Positions 34,578 to 47,368 of a DNA stretch of 64,000 bases are shown piece by piece. The position numbers and the translations under genes are program-made. Each line of letters starts with the position of its first letter. Within the stretch, counting starts at the first letter, position 1. Under the pieces are notes generated by a model. That model saw only the letters and a program-made list of their open reading frames with translations. It did no database searches and was not told the DNA's origin. Origin of the DNA: Zerene cesonia (Eukaryota > Arthropoda > Insecta > Lepidoptera > Pieridae). Location: the NCBI RefSeq assembly GCF_012273895.1, contig NC_052114.1, positions 4,818,565 to 4,882,564 of the forward strand, given 5' to 3'.

Positions 34578-35779
34578 TTAAGCAACTCCTACAAGACGAT
34601 TTTCCCGAATACGTAAACGACGTTCACGCTCAAACTCCTTCATCCTTAGAACATAACTGAAACAAAACAAAATCACATTTTACTTTATTTGTAATATTTA
34701 TTACAGCTATGATTTCTACTTAATTAATGGCAACTTTTGAACATAAAAAACTAGCTTTAACTGTATTAAAATCTGCTCAATGTTTCAATAATTACTAATT
34801 AACTAGCAATTTAACTACTTATGTGTGGACATCTTATTTTTAAATATTTCATGATTTCCCTTATTTTTTAAATATTCTAATGACTCTGTAAATAAAGCTT
34901 TGATATTCATCTCATTAATAAGTTATTTAGGGTAATTTTATGATTCCTTTGATTATTACAGTCTGTCTCCTTTCAGGGACAGTATATTGGTTGGTGCTAT
35001 CGCTGGCAGGATTGGTGTATGGCCTGTGTCACATCCCCAAATGTTAATACAGAAGCTGTAATTACTGCGATTGTATTGAATCTTGAGGTGTTTTATGCTT
35101 AAAACATGAGGCTTTGTTATGGTTTGCCATAATTGGCCAGGCTAGTAAACTAGAAAAGATGATCTAGCCAAAAATAAGATGCACTGAAGTTAGTAATAGT
35201 AGTTTTTACATACACATAAAATTTACAAGGTTAACTCATAAGACATTAGGAGTCTAGCTATTTGATTGAATGTAAGTAACAGATACTTAATGACAAATTT
35301 GATATTACAATCTTCTGTCATTTAAAAATAACCATATTTAATTAAATGGAATGTATAATACTTACTCCTGGTGTTCACAGTTTAAATAATCGTGTTTCTC
35401 ATGAGCACATTTGTAAACAAGTGGCATATTCTTATAGCGGCATACTTGATATTCCAACAAGTAATGCGCACAATAGTCTCGATACTTTGGAGGAATTTTT
35501 GCAGAAATTAAATCTTCTTCGCTGGCTACCATTTCTGTGAAAATCGAAATTGTAATTGTCAATTTTAATAAGTACACAGGAGATTACATAACCGATGTTC
35601 CAACAAAACAGTAGTTCTTTATTAACAATTCCAAGAACTAAAAACTCCTATATGTTTAATGACTAACTACCTCGCTGTTTTCTTTCGTATGAAAACCCAT
35701 CGTGCGAATTAAAAGTCGGTTTATCATCCATTTTTAAGTCTAGATGTCGGCTATTAAAACTTCCCATAACCTGCCCCAT
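34578..35779 (-). CDS. NDUFB7: NADH dehydrogenase (ubiquinone) 1 beta subcomplex subunit 7
   Basis: An accessory subunit of mitochondrial complex I, on the intermembrane-space side of the membrane arm. Exons 35779-35671, 35534-35366 and 34656-34578 give 357 nt, 118 residues. The twin CX9C motif is intact: C-AHYLLEYQV-C and C-AHEKHDYLN-C, expected to form two disulfides after Mia40/Erv1 import. Flanking family phrases are REMVASEEDL, YRDYCAHY and CEHQDYVLRMKEFERERRLR. It starts MGQVMGSF, keeping the Gly2 seen in the N-myristoylated human protein. It is slightly shorter than human (137), lacking the lysine-rich C-terminal extension. It is transcribed away from ARIP4, 1.6 kb separating the two start codons. 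Confidence 0.95.
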
Positions 35780-37384
35780 GATGTTGTAAAATTTAGTTTC
35801 TGATATTAATATTTAATGAATTGAGAATAAGATGTGGTGATTTAATTTTACTGTAATATTTACAGTATTTATCAAATAGCCAAAAAGGATCTATTTACGA
35901 AATGACAGGCAACAGCCTGAATGGCTGATATCAAAATATTAGACCAGAAAAACTGACAGATATGACACTTGACAGTGTAGAAACAGATTATTTTACACTA
36001 TAACTATAGAGAAATAAAAAAAATTGTTTACCCAATGGATACGATATTATGTACATGATCCATAAGTGCTACGCCAGGGCGCTCCGCTATTTACTTGAAT
36101 TCTACACGTTCTTCTAAACCTTAGGTTTTACTTCTTAATTATTCAGCTGCTTGAAAATCTCATACATCAAATAAATATCTTTTTTAAGAAAGTTATGGAA
36201 GTACCTATCTGTCGTTCCTTGACGAATGTTTTCGGATACCTGCTAATCTTGTTTCTGATGCCTACTCAGGCGAAACTATCAATTGCTTCAATCCTAAAGG
36301 ATTCATAAAAGAAAGGATTCAAATGTACTGCTTACGTAAGTCGTCCTCGTCATAGGTATTTATTTTACTATAAAATATATTATACATGATATTGTAATTA
36401 TAACAATACTTCAACGCAAAGATTCATCTTAATTAATATGAATCAATTGAAAAAAATAGTTTCTGGATGATTCGTAATATAACATGACATGAAATACTTC
36501 ATTAAATGACGTGCTGATATATTCATAAAAATCTAAAAAAAAATTACAACTAATGGAAAAGGTTTAATTATTTTATATTATATTTTTAATATGTAACCAC
36601 AGTTAAAAGAGACATTGTACAGAGAAGCCTTTCATCTTGTATTAAGCCGAAAATATGTAATATCAAATATCATGAAATTCTAGGATGAATTATTGATCAA
36701 ACTTGTATTAACCTTAAAACTCTGTGCTACTCTTTTAATCTGAACGCAATTTTGGCATAGATTACAGTTACAAGGATGACAATTCGTGTAAACCTTGTTG
36801 CCACTATCAAAAAGACATCTCAAAGAAACATTTGCTTAATTTAGACTCGTCCATAAGGTTCGATTTTGTTTGCTCTTTTAAATGTGGCGCGTTATATAGC
36901 AGTAAGGATTTTTCGAAATCCTATTTTGTCAATTTAAACCTTACCATTCTCCACGGTTAAAGTTACAATACGCTTATCAAACTTTAACAATTTTTGTAAA
37001 CACGCTTGTCGAATACACAAATTATTATATGTGTACTAGGCAAATGCTATTTATTGCGGAAGTAATGGCTTCCGAAAATTTAATTGCAATAACATAATAA
37101 GTAAATCGTTAACCAAATACTTGAGTGTGAACATTATTTAATACCGCTTTGATATATTTTTGGCACTGAGATTGATGAATACATTCATTTTCTTTTAAAC
37201 ATTTTACACCGCGTCCTGATCAAGATGTACAAAGAATTGTCATGAATTTTATGTTTATAAAAATGGACTAAATTGTAATCAAGCAATTTATAAATAAACT
37301 GGCGGTTTTCTTATTTAACTAAAAACTTCAAAGCAACAAATATGAAATTAAGTTAAAATTAGTTTTCGGATTTATTTGTTTACT
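35780..37384. other. NDUFB7/ARIP4 divergent intergenic region
   Basis: 1.6 kb between the two start codons, AT-rich, no reading frame of note. A cluster of TGACAG/TGACA words (about 35905-35985) lies 130-200 bases upstream of the NDUFB7 start. No clear TATA or initiator could be assigned for ARIP4. Confidence 0.5.
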
Positions 37385-40300
37385 ATGAACTACACTGGTG
37401 GAACTATGTCTATAAGAAGTAAAACGAAGAATAGTGATGAGGAGGAAGAATTATCTGAGGAGGATATGATGGACAGCGAGGACGAAGAAGAAAGAATTGC
37501 TAGAATTCAGCGTGCACACTTTGCGCAAACTGCTGCTATGAATCCTCGTCGACGACCGGTGGCACGTCCCAGACGTATGAGCCAGAAGAGAAAAATGGAA
37601 GCTGTGCGGAATTTTCACGATTTCACAAAAAAACTAAAAAAAGACACAGGTATTAAAATACGAAGTTTAACTGGTAATAATTTATTAGATTTTAGTGACT
37701 TTTCGAGTGAGGATAACAATACAGATAGTGATGGTTTGTCAGAAGAAGAATTTACTGTAGATCCTGACGCCGTACAAGAGTTAAATGAAGAAAACGAGAG
37801 TTATATAGATCCAGAAACAGGTGATATTGTTGAAGCAAAGCGAAAAGTAGTAGACATAATAAAAACTGAAACTTCAGAATCTCCTTCAGATTCAGAAAAA
37901 CCTAAAACTCTTTCCATTAGTGATATTATAGATGAAAGTGGTTTAGATTTGTCAAAAAATGTGGAAATCACCGAGGTAGAAGAAAGTGAATTATGTGCAG
38001 AAAAAACTCCTGATGATTTGTTAGATATGAAAGAGGACAGTAGCCAGAGTTTTGACATTACTGAAAAGTTAAAAGACATGGGTGAAATCAGTGTTAAGCC
38101 AGTGAATAAATCTGAGAGTGAAGATAATGATCAGAGTGATGACAAAAAAGCAGAACTTGATGATGAGGTATTTTATCACTACATATCTAATTTTTGATAA
38201 CAAATTTCATTGTGATTATAAATATAAAAATTATGTTTGCTTACTATCAAAGTACAGTTAGCAGGAAATCTAGAGATATATTCATTGATTTATTTGTTAA
38301 GCTATATAGCTTTTAGATACATATTATATTAGTAATAGTTATGATGGCATTATGAGTCGGATTAATCAGTACAAAAACTAACATATAGATTGGAAATTTA
38401 TTTTACAGAAGAAATTACTTAATTCAAATGCTTTAAATGTAAGGCGCAATATAAGAGAAGTTATGGATGAAAAAAACCTAGATGCTTCTACATTGACAGC
38501 ACAGAGGCAAGAATCTGAACGTTTAGCAAGAGTACAGGAACAACAAAGAATAATCAGAGAGGTAAAAGTAGATTCAAATTATTTCTTTTATATAAGTCCT
38601 ATAACTACAAGATATTATTTTATAAAATGGAGAAGAAAAATAATCAATGAGATTGTATATTATGTTGTTTTGATTAAAATTTTTGACTTGTTTACAAGTA
38701 TCAATTTGATTCAAACAGGACACATTTTAAATATATATATATGTTATTATATTTAAATATAAATATAACAACACATTCTATTAATATCTAAAAGTGTCCT
38801 AATAATTGCATTAAGTAAATGAAATCAAATTGTTTGCGTATAAATATATGTATATGCACTTATCATGTGAAATCATAATTAAAAATTCTTTATTAAAATA
38901 TTATAGAAGTCAGTTTGTATGTGTCATAACACAATAATTATTTCAGGTACAAAGGCAAATAGCTATGAATAGACAAAATAAAATTCACCAAAAAACATTA
39001 TCACTTTTGCAAGGCGGATCGTCTTTATTAAAGAAGTCTGGAAGTGTGCAACAGAAATTAAAGTAAGTTTACTCAAAATGCCAAAAAATATTTTTTCTAG
39101 CACTCTTTTATGGGCTTTTCCTGAACATTTGTATGGTGGTATGTATCTCTCAATTAAGACTCGATTTTGACTCACTTTAAACTTGTAGATCTCTCAGACT
39201 TCATCTTATTATCCTGATTAGGATCGCAAAGATTAAGTTCTTTTCTTACTGTGTGTGAGACAATTGCATGGATTTAGTTGTCTAGTTAAATTTTAAGTAA
39301 ATCCACCATTCTTTTTAATTTTATCTCAAAATTGTGTAAAACATTTCCGTATTAAAACTTTTGGCAAAAATTATTGCAGTTTACCAAACACGGTATTAGT
39401 TAAATTACCATCAGGAGAGTTGAAGAAAACAACAGTGAAACAGGGCCAATTAGAAGTAACAAAGGTGCCCAAACCCACAACATCAGTTGCTACCTTAGCT
39501 CAAAAATTGAGTAAACCCGATCAAAAGGGTGATAAAAAAGAGGTAAATGAAATAGATTATATGTTTAGTTACAATACTAATATACTATAATATAGAGTAT
39601 AACAAAATACAATATGTGATTACAAAGATCACCATTTTTTTAAATATTGTGCTTAATTTTTTCAGGTAGTAGAAATTGTAGATAGTAGCAGTGGGGAGGA
39701 ATCATCTTCAACATCTTCTGATTCAGATGATTGTATAATGCTATCAGATTCAGAAGTTCCCCCTAGCCCTGAGGCTGAAGAAGACCCTAGTAATTCTGGT
39801 AAAATCTTATGCACTAATAAAAATATAGAATAGTTATATTAATGTTTTGGTTATATTTCAGAAACTGTATGAGATTAGTAAATAGCTTTATCTGGCATTT
39901 AATGACTATCAGGAATCCTACTCCTACTATCCTTCCTTAATCCTTATATCCTTTTCCATTCCTTATCGTATCCTACTAATCCTACTTCCTACTAATATTA
40001 TTTGTTACTCTTTCATGCAAAAACTATCGAACCGATTGCAATGAAATGAAAGGTACGTAGACAGCTGAATAATTGGAATAACATTTAGGCACTTTTTTCC
40101 CGATATTCCTACGGGATACGGACTTACGCGGGTGAAACCGCGGAGCGCAGCTAGTTGAGAATAAAAGACAAAATTTCATTTACATGACATATTATAATTT
40201 ATTATTATTTAAGCATTGAGATTCTCTTATATAGTACTTCTTATAGTGTTTTCATTATTTTACAGGCCTGCATGTTAATGATGCGTACAATACACCTGAT

Positions 40301-43300
40301 GAACAAGGAAGGGTTCAGATCAATATAGGTCACCCTGACAATGAAGATGATATATTTTTAGCCCCACAAATCGCCAGGGTTATTAAACCACATCAGGTAT
40401 GTTGTAAATGTTATATAGCCTGTATATGTTTGGCCTTGCTTTTTAACCTTTTTTTTTTGTAATGTAAAAGTATTATTAATAAATTAGAATACAGTGCATA
40501 TACAAAGTGGGGAAAACATCAATATTTAATTTTACTAGTCTTTTCATACCACTTTAAATTTGTATTTTATATTTTAGATTGGTGGCGTCAGATTTTTATT
40601 TGACAATATAATTGAATCTGTTGAGCGGTTTTCAACATCTACAGGATTTGGTTGCATTTTGGCACATTCTATGGGTCTTGGTAAAACCTTACAAATAGTA
40701 TGCTTCTGTGATATATTTCTACGTCATACAACTTCAAAAACAGTTTTGTGTATCATGCCCATCAATACACTGCAAAATTGGGTGAGTAAGATCTTATACT
40801 TTTTATTTTATAGATTATAACTTAAAGTTTATTATTTTATAGTGGATTAATCTATTGTATCTTATCTTATAAACTTTTTCTGTATTTTTGGTCTACATTG
40901 TTTTTGGGATTTGATTTTTATTTATTTATATTTTATAGGTAGCAGAGTTTAACATGTGGCTCCCTTTAGATGCTACAAATAGCCCTCTAGCTGCGCATGG
41001 AGAAGTACGCCCAAGGAATTTCCCCATATATGTACTAAATGATAGTCACAAAACATTACAAATGCGTGCCAAAGTAGTAAAGGTAATAAACAATATATCA
41101 TAACCTAGTATATTGTTAATATTATTGCAGTACATGACTTCTTACACTAACAATATATTGTTATTATAGGATTGGACAACAAAAGGTGGTGTCCTCATGA
41201 TAGGTTACGAATTATACAGATTATTAAGTATGAAGAAAGACAAGAAACCTCGTAAGAAAAAGAAAGCGGACCTAAAGCTCGAAGCCGAAAAAGAGAAGGA
41301 AGATAAGAAACATGACAAGTCTGATTTTGGAAATGATGATACACAGGTTTGTTTTCAAAGCTAATAAATATGTAAACTTTTAAATGATATTTATAAAAAG
41401 ATATGACTTATATTTGTATTCATAAAACATTTCCAGGGTTCTGATGCCACAAAAGCTTCAGAGGATCCACGACTTGACAAAGACGAAATAGATCTACTTA
41501 AAGCGGATATTGATTTGAAAGATGATAAAAAATATGATGCACCAAATGATGAGGACAAAAAGCTTTTAGATGGTATGTTAAATTAACAACAAATTGTTTA
41601 TTTTTTTAGTTACATATCCTTATACATCAACTTACTTTAATATAAAAAAATGCATTCTTGTTTTTATACTAACATAATATTGCATTTTTAAAGACAAACA
41701 ATTCATGACAAGAAGAATAATGCTTAACAATTCTTTCAGAGATGTATGAAGCATTGGTTAAGCCGGGCCCAGATTTGGTCATATGTGATGAAGGACATAG
41801 AATCAAAAACTCACACTCCAATATTTCGTATGCGTTGAAGCAAATGAGAACGAAACGTCGCATTGTACTTACAGGTAATGTTCAACTTCAAATTGTATTT
41901 TTGTAATTTATTTATACTGCATAAATTAAATAAGTCATTATAAAAACATGAAATGTATGTAAATATATTTTGTACATCAGTTTTTATACAAATCATTCCT
42001 CTCTTTATAAAATCTGATGTTTAAAATTTTGAACAGTTTCAAATGATAATGATCATTACATTTTTATTTTACAGGATATCCGTTGCAAAACAATTTGTTA
42101 GAATATTGGTGTATGGTGGACTTTGTACGTCCTAACTACCTTGGTAGTAAAACTGAATTCTGCAACATGTTTGAGAGACCTATTCAAAACGGTCAATGTA
42201 TTGATTCCACACCTCAAGATATAAGACTAATGAGATATAGGGCTCATGTCTTACATTCCCTGCTAGTTGGTTTTGTACAGAGGTAAAATATACTCTTTCA
42301 TGGTAACTACCATACTAAGTTATGTTAATTACATTCCTGTAAGTTTAAATATGCATACAAAAACCCCATGGTATATTTTAATATTTAATTGTATTTTTTT
42401 TTCTTCAAAAGTCTGAGAATAATTTTTTCTTTTTTTGAGTAGGGTTATTGTTAAATATTTAAAATTTTGTGTTGTGTTTTCTATCGTGCATATTTATTTG
42501 TCTACAAATACATTAATTATATTACAGGCGGTCACATGCAGTTTTACAGTCGACTTTACCGCAAAAAGAAGAATATGTCCTGTTGGTGCGCATGACGCCA
42601 TTGCAACGTAAATTGTATGATAGGTTTATGAATGAAGTTGTGCGTTCGGCTTCAGTACCTAATCCGCTCAAAGCGTTTGCGATTTGTTGTAAGGTAATTA
42701 TGATCAGTTAATTAATAATGATATCGGATATCAATTGTATTTTAATAGTCTATTGTGTGAATTATTGCTAGTATACAGATATCACATTTCATAACTCGAT
42801 GAACTATCGCATTCGTACGGACTGTGGCTTAGTGTTCAAACATTGATTATTTAATATTGGGCCCAGCTACCTTCACTTTGTTTATAGTCTTTGTGCCTGG
42901 CTGTGATTTGTTTTCAACTGGCCCAATGAGGAAATTGTGAACAATCGCAGTACATTCTTATTACGATCAAACTAATATTTAATATGGGCTGTATTTAATA
43001 ATTTCCAACAATATCCTAAGTGAGCTGCTATGAAAATAAAAATACATTTTATAACCCTTTAAAACTAATTATATTGCAGATATGGAACCATCCAGATGTT
43101 TTGTATAATTTTTTGAGAAAGCGAAGTGAAGTAAATGCAGCCATTGAAGAAGATTTAGATTTGGAAGAAATTGGTGGAGTGACTAAAGCTGGTCGAGCAA
43201 AAAATGGAAAAGGCCCGGGAAGACGGCCAGGAAAGGCTCGCGTGAGTATATAGTAATATTCAATACTAAGTTTTGTTACTATTTGAATAGCTTCACAATA

Positions 43301-46300
43301 GATTGTTTTTTGCAGGGTTCATTGAAAAAGCCTGCAGCTACAATTACGCCTAACACTACAGCACCTGTCCAACCTCGTCAAGAACCTAGTACTTTTAATA
43401 GTTCACAATATCCTCCCAATGGCCCTTATGGTCCGAGTAACTATAGACCAGAGAGACCAGTGGGAAATTATCCTCCACCCAATTACCCGCAGTTCCAAAA
43501 TTCCGGACCAGGCTTTTATCCCCCTGGCCAAGGATACAATCAGGGTTACAGTAACAATTACTATCCACAGCAACCACCTTATGATGGTAATTATCCAAAT
43601 CAGTATCCCCAAAATAACCCGGAACAGGGCTACAATCAAAGTTATTGGGGCAACAATAGCTACTATGGAAATTCTGGGTACTATAACAATCCTCAATATC
43701 CAAATAATCAACCACCATCAAATTTTAATGCCAATCAACCACCTGGTTTTGAGAATTCTCAGCAATATCCCCCAAATTACAGTGGACCCTCAAATGATCC
43801 GATTTATCCAAACAGCGTGCCAACAAACAATTCAACGTACACAGGAAACAATGTACCGCCAAATAGTTCATCATATACTGGAAATAATACTGCGACGAGC
43901 AACGCTGCATATCGTGGTAACAATGTACCACAAAGTAACACATCGTATCCTACTGGTGATGTGCCTACATCAAATACAGAAAACAGTTCTTCCTCAAGTA
44001 ACGCTCCATATCCTGGAAATAATCCCCAACCAAACAATTCTTCCTACCCAAATAATAACGCGTCTCCTTTTGCTACAAATCAATCAGATTATGAGAATCA
44101 TCAAAGTCGACCTCAGCCCTACCAAGGTTCATATCCAAATCCACCTCCATACGGTCAATACAACACAAGTACTGGAACACCGCAATCATATCCAAACAAT
44201 AATCAAACTGCTCAAAATTATGCCAATACTTACCCACCTCAACAATATCAGGAAAATAATGCATATGCTCCAAACTCATCAACGTATAACCAATACGGAA
44301 ATCCGCCTACAAATTATTCTAATTATCCTAGAAATGCTCCACCTCACGACAATGTGCCAAATTCAGTTCCCGTTAAAACGGAAAATAACTTAGATCCGAA
44401 TTATTGTCAAAGTGAAATTAAACACGAGCCAAATGTTTCTCAAAATATCGCTCCGCTCTACGGCAATCCTTACAATTATAATCAATCTAACTCTTCGTAT
44501 CCAGAGTCACAAGTGAACAATGATTATAATCAATTTCCCAACTTCCCTCAATCAATGGAAACAAAACCTCCTTTATGCAGCGCTAGTTCTGGAAGTCCAG
44601 TTACTTCGTGGCCTATAACAGAAACGTTAAAGACAGAACTCGACAGAATAAAATCTGAAGATAAATTGGAAATTAAATCTGAGTCGGATGGAGAAGTGAA
44701 AATAGAAGATTTAGACACCAAAAAGATTGTAAAAGATGAAACGCGAAAAGACATTAATCTAATGCCTATACCGTCTTTAAGTAGCGATGGTGTTAAAAGT
44801 GTTGATAATATAACAAAAACTGATAAAACAAAAAGTGGCTCTGATTCCGAACCAGAAACACCAAAAAAAGGTAGAGGAAAAGGCAAAGGTAAGGAAAAAT
44901 TAAAAATAGATAAACCTAAGCCCAAAGGAAAAGCGAAACCGAAAGGTAGGAAAGATAGAAAAACTTCCAAGGAAAAAACGAACGAAGATTCTGAATCGGA
45001 GCAAAGTGAGAAGGAAGAAAAGTTGAATAGAGAGGAAGAATTGGCTCTTGCTAAGAAAGCAGAAGAAGTGACATATGATTGGGCAACAGATTTGTTAAAA
45101 GATTATATACCTGGACTTATTGAAAACTCGGCTAAAATGGAACTATTCTTCTACATCTTGAATGAGAGTATTAAACTAGGTGATAGATTATTATTATTCA
45201 GCCAGAGTTTATTTACGTTAAATTTAATTGAAGATTACTTAGAGCGGAACTACATTCCTGGCAGTAATCGAGTTTGGGAAAGAAACGTCTCGTATTTCCG
45301 TAAGTAGATTTTAATTAGAATTCATTTTCAGTCAAATAGCATAAATATCATTATATAATACTAAACTAATATAGTATTATATATATGAACCTAGAAATTT
45401 GTGAGGGTGAATGGATGATAGTGAATGTTGTTACTCTGTTGTTGTATAGGTGCACAAGCTTTTTTTGTGAAATTGTTTTGTTCATGGTTTGACCGTCGGC
45501 TTAAACCGCGCAGCCGCCATAATTTTCATTTAACATAAAGCTAACATTATAACTTAATAGGGATCCGCCTCGGCTGTGCCTGTGTACATGTTAAGCTTAT
45601 GAAATCGGCCCAATAGTTCCTGAAATAAGTTCATTCAAACAAACAAACAATCTCTTCCGTTTTATATTATTACTTATTAGAAGACATTTTTGACAACATG
45701 TAAAAGCCAGAATATATGGTTATGTGTAATTTACTTGAGATATATTGTATGTAGTAATTTATAAAATGTATTTATTCTTCAAGGTTTGGATGGCTCCACT
45801 CACGCGCTCGAACGTGAAAAACTTATTAATGAATTCAATGCAAATCCACATGTCTATTTGTTTCTTGTCTCTACGCGGGCTGGATCGCTCGGTATCAACC
45901 TGGTCGGTGCGAACCGTGTCATTGTTTTCGATGCCAGCTGGAACCCTTGCCATGATACTCAAGCTGTTTGCAGAGTTTACAGGTTTGTAGTCCGAGTCGA
46001 TTTGTAAGCTTTTAAGTGCATAGAAACTTGCTCAAATCGCCTTTGTATAATTAAATTCCTACAAAAAAAAACATTTTGTATGTATATGGATATAGATAAA
46101 AAAACACAATTGCGAAGAAAAGCAGTAAAATAAATTTGTAAACAGTGTATGAAAAATTACTTTATAAAATAAAGTTATCTTAAATTTTAAGGTATGGTCA
46201 AAAGAAACCGTGCTTCGTGTATCGTTTCGTGATGGATTGTTGTTTGGAGAAGAAAATCTATGATCGGCAAATTAATAAACAAGGCATGGCGGATCGAGTT

Positions 46301-47303
46301 GTTGATGAATGCAATCCAGACGCAGTATTGTCTATGAAAGAAATCACAAATCTCTGCTTTGATAATGACGAAAAGGTAATAATTGTTACAATTTTGATAT
46401 AAATACTATTTTACTGGATGTTAAAATTAACAATAATTCATTTTTCTATTCACCAGGAATCAGAACCAAAAGATCTTTTAGAACATAAGGACAAATACAT
46501 AGATGTTTTGATGCAAGGAGTCATTACGTTACATAGTAAACTTTTGACAAAGGAACCATTCCAACATGAATCCTTATTAGTTGATAGAAAAGAGAAGAAA
46601 TTGTCTAGTGCGGAGAAGAGATTAGCGCAAAGAGGGTAATTTAATTTAAAATACATACTTATAAAATGTTACTTATTCTGAATCAACTTTTATCCCACAT
46701 TTTTGCATTTTATGCTAAACTTAATTATAAACAATTCAAATATTAATTTGTAGGCTGTAAATCTGACCAACAGAGTATTTGATAGGCTTGAAAAAGTATG
46801 TTAAATTGTTCTATTAAGCATGATATATGTGCAATTTTATTATTTCTTTTATATATTTATCTCCGCCGCAATAATCTTCGCCGAAGTTTTAAGTTATGAC
46901 GTAAGCTCCAAATTCAAGTATAGATTTACATATCTTCACGAAATAAATGACAGGTACGAACTAGAGAAGAAAGCGGCACTAGCGCCAAAGCCGACGACGG
47001 CGTACCGCACGGTGCGCACGGCGGACGGCAGCCTGGTGCAGCGGCCGGTCGCGTCCGTGCGCCCGATGCAGCACGGCGCGCGCTGGATCCCCGCCGACGT
47101 GTGGCGCCGGCAGGGCATGACCGCGCAGGAGATGACGCTGCCACTTGGTAACCTTGCCCACTGTATTACCAGTATTGTCTTTTTTGAAACGAAGTACCGT
47201 CGCGCGTTGCGAAAAGGGGCTGGACGGAAAATAATAAGACCAAAAGTTTTAACGACACTTTTTGCTATAGTTGTAAGTCGTGCGGCGTGCGCTTGTTTGT
47301 CTG

Positions 47304-47368
<65 letters not shown>

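Noticed and set aside
43419..44393. 324-residue forward reading frame overlapping ARIP4 exon 15, and reverse frames at 43395-43943
   Set aside because: They are out-of-frame shadows of the low-complexity tract; the ARIP4 frame is continuous with conserved ATPase blocks on both sides.
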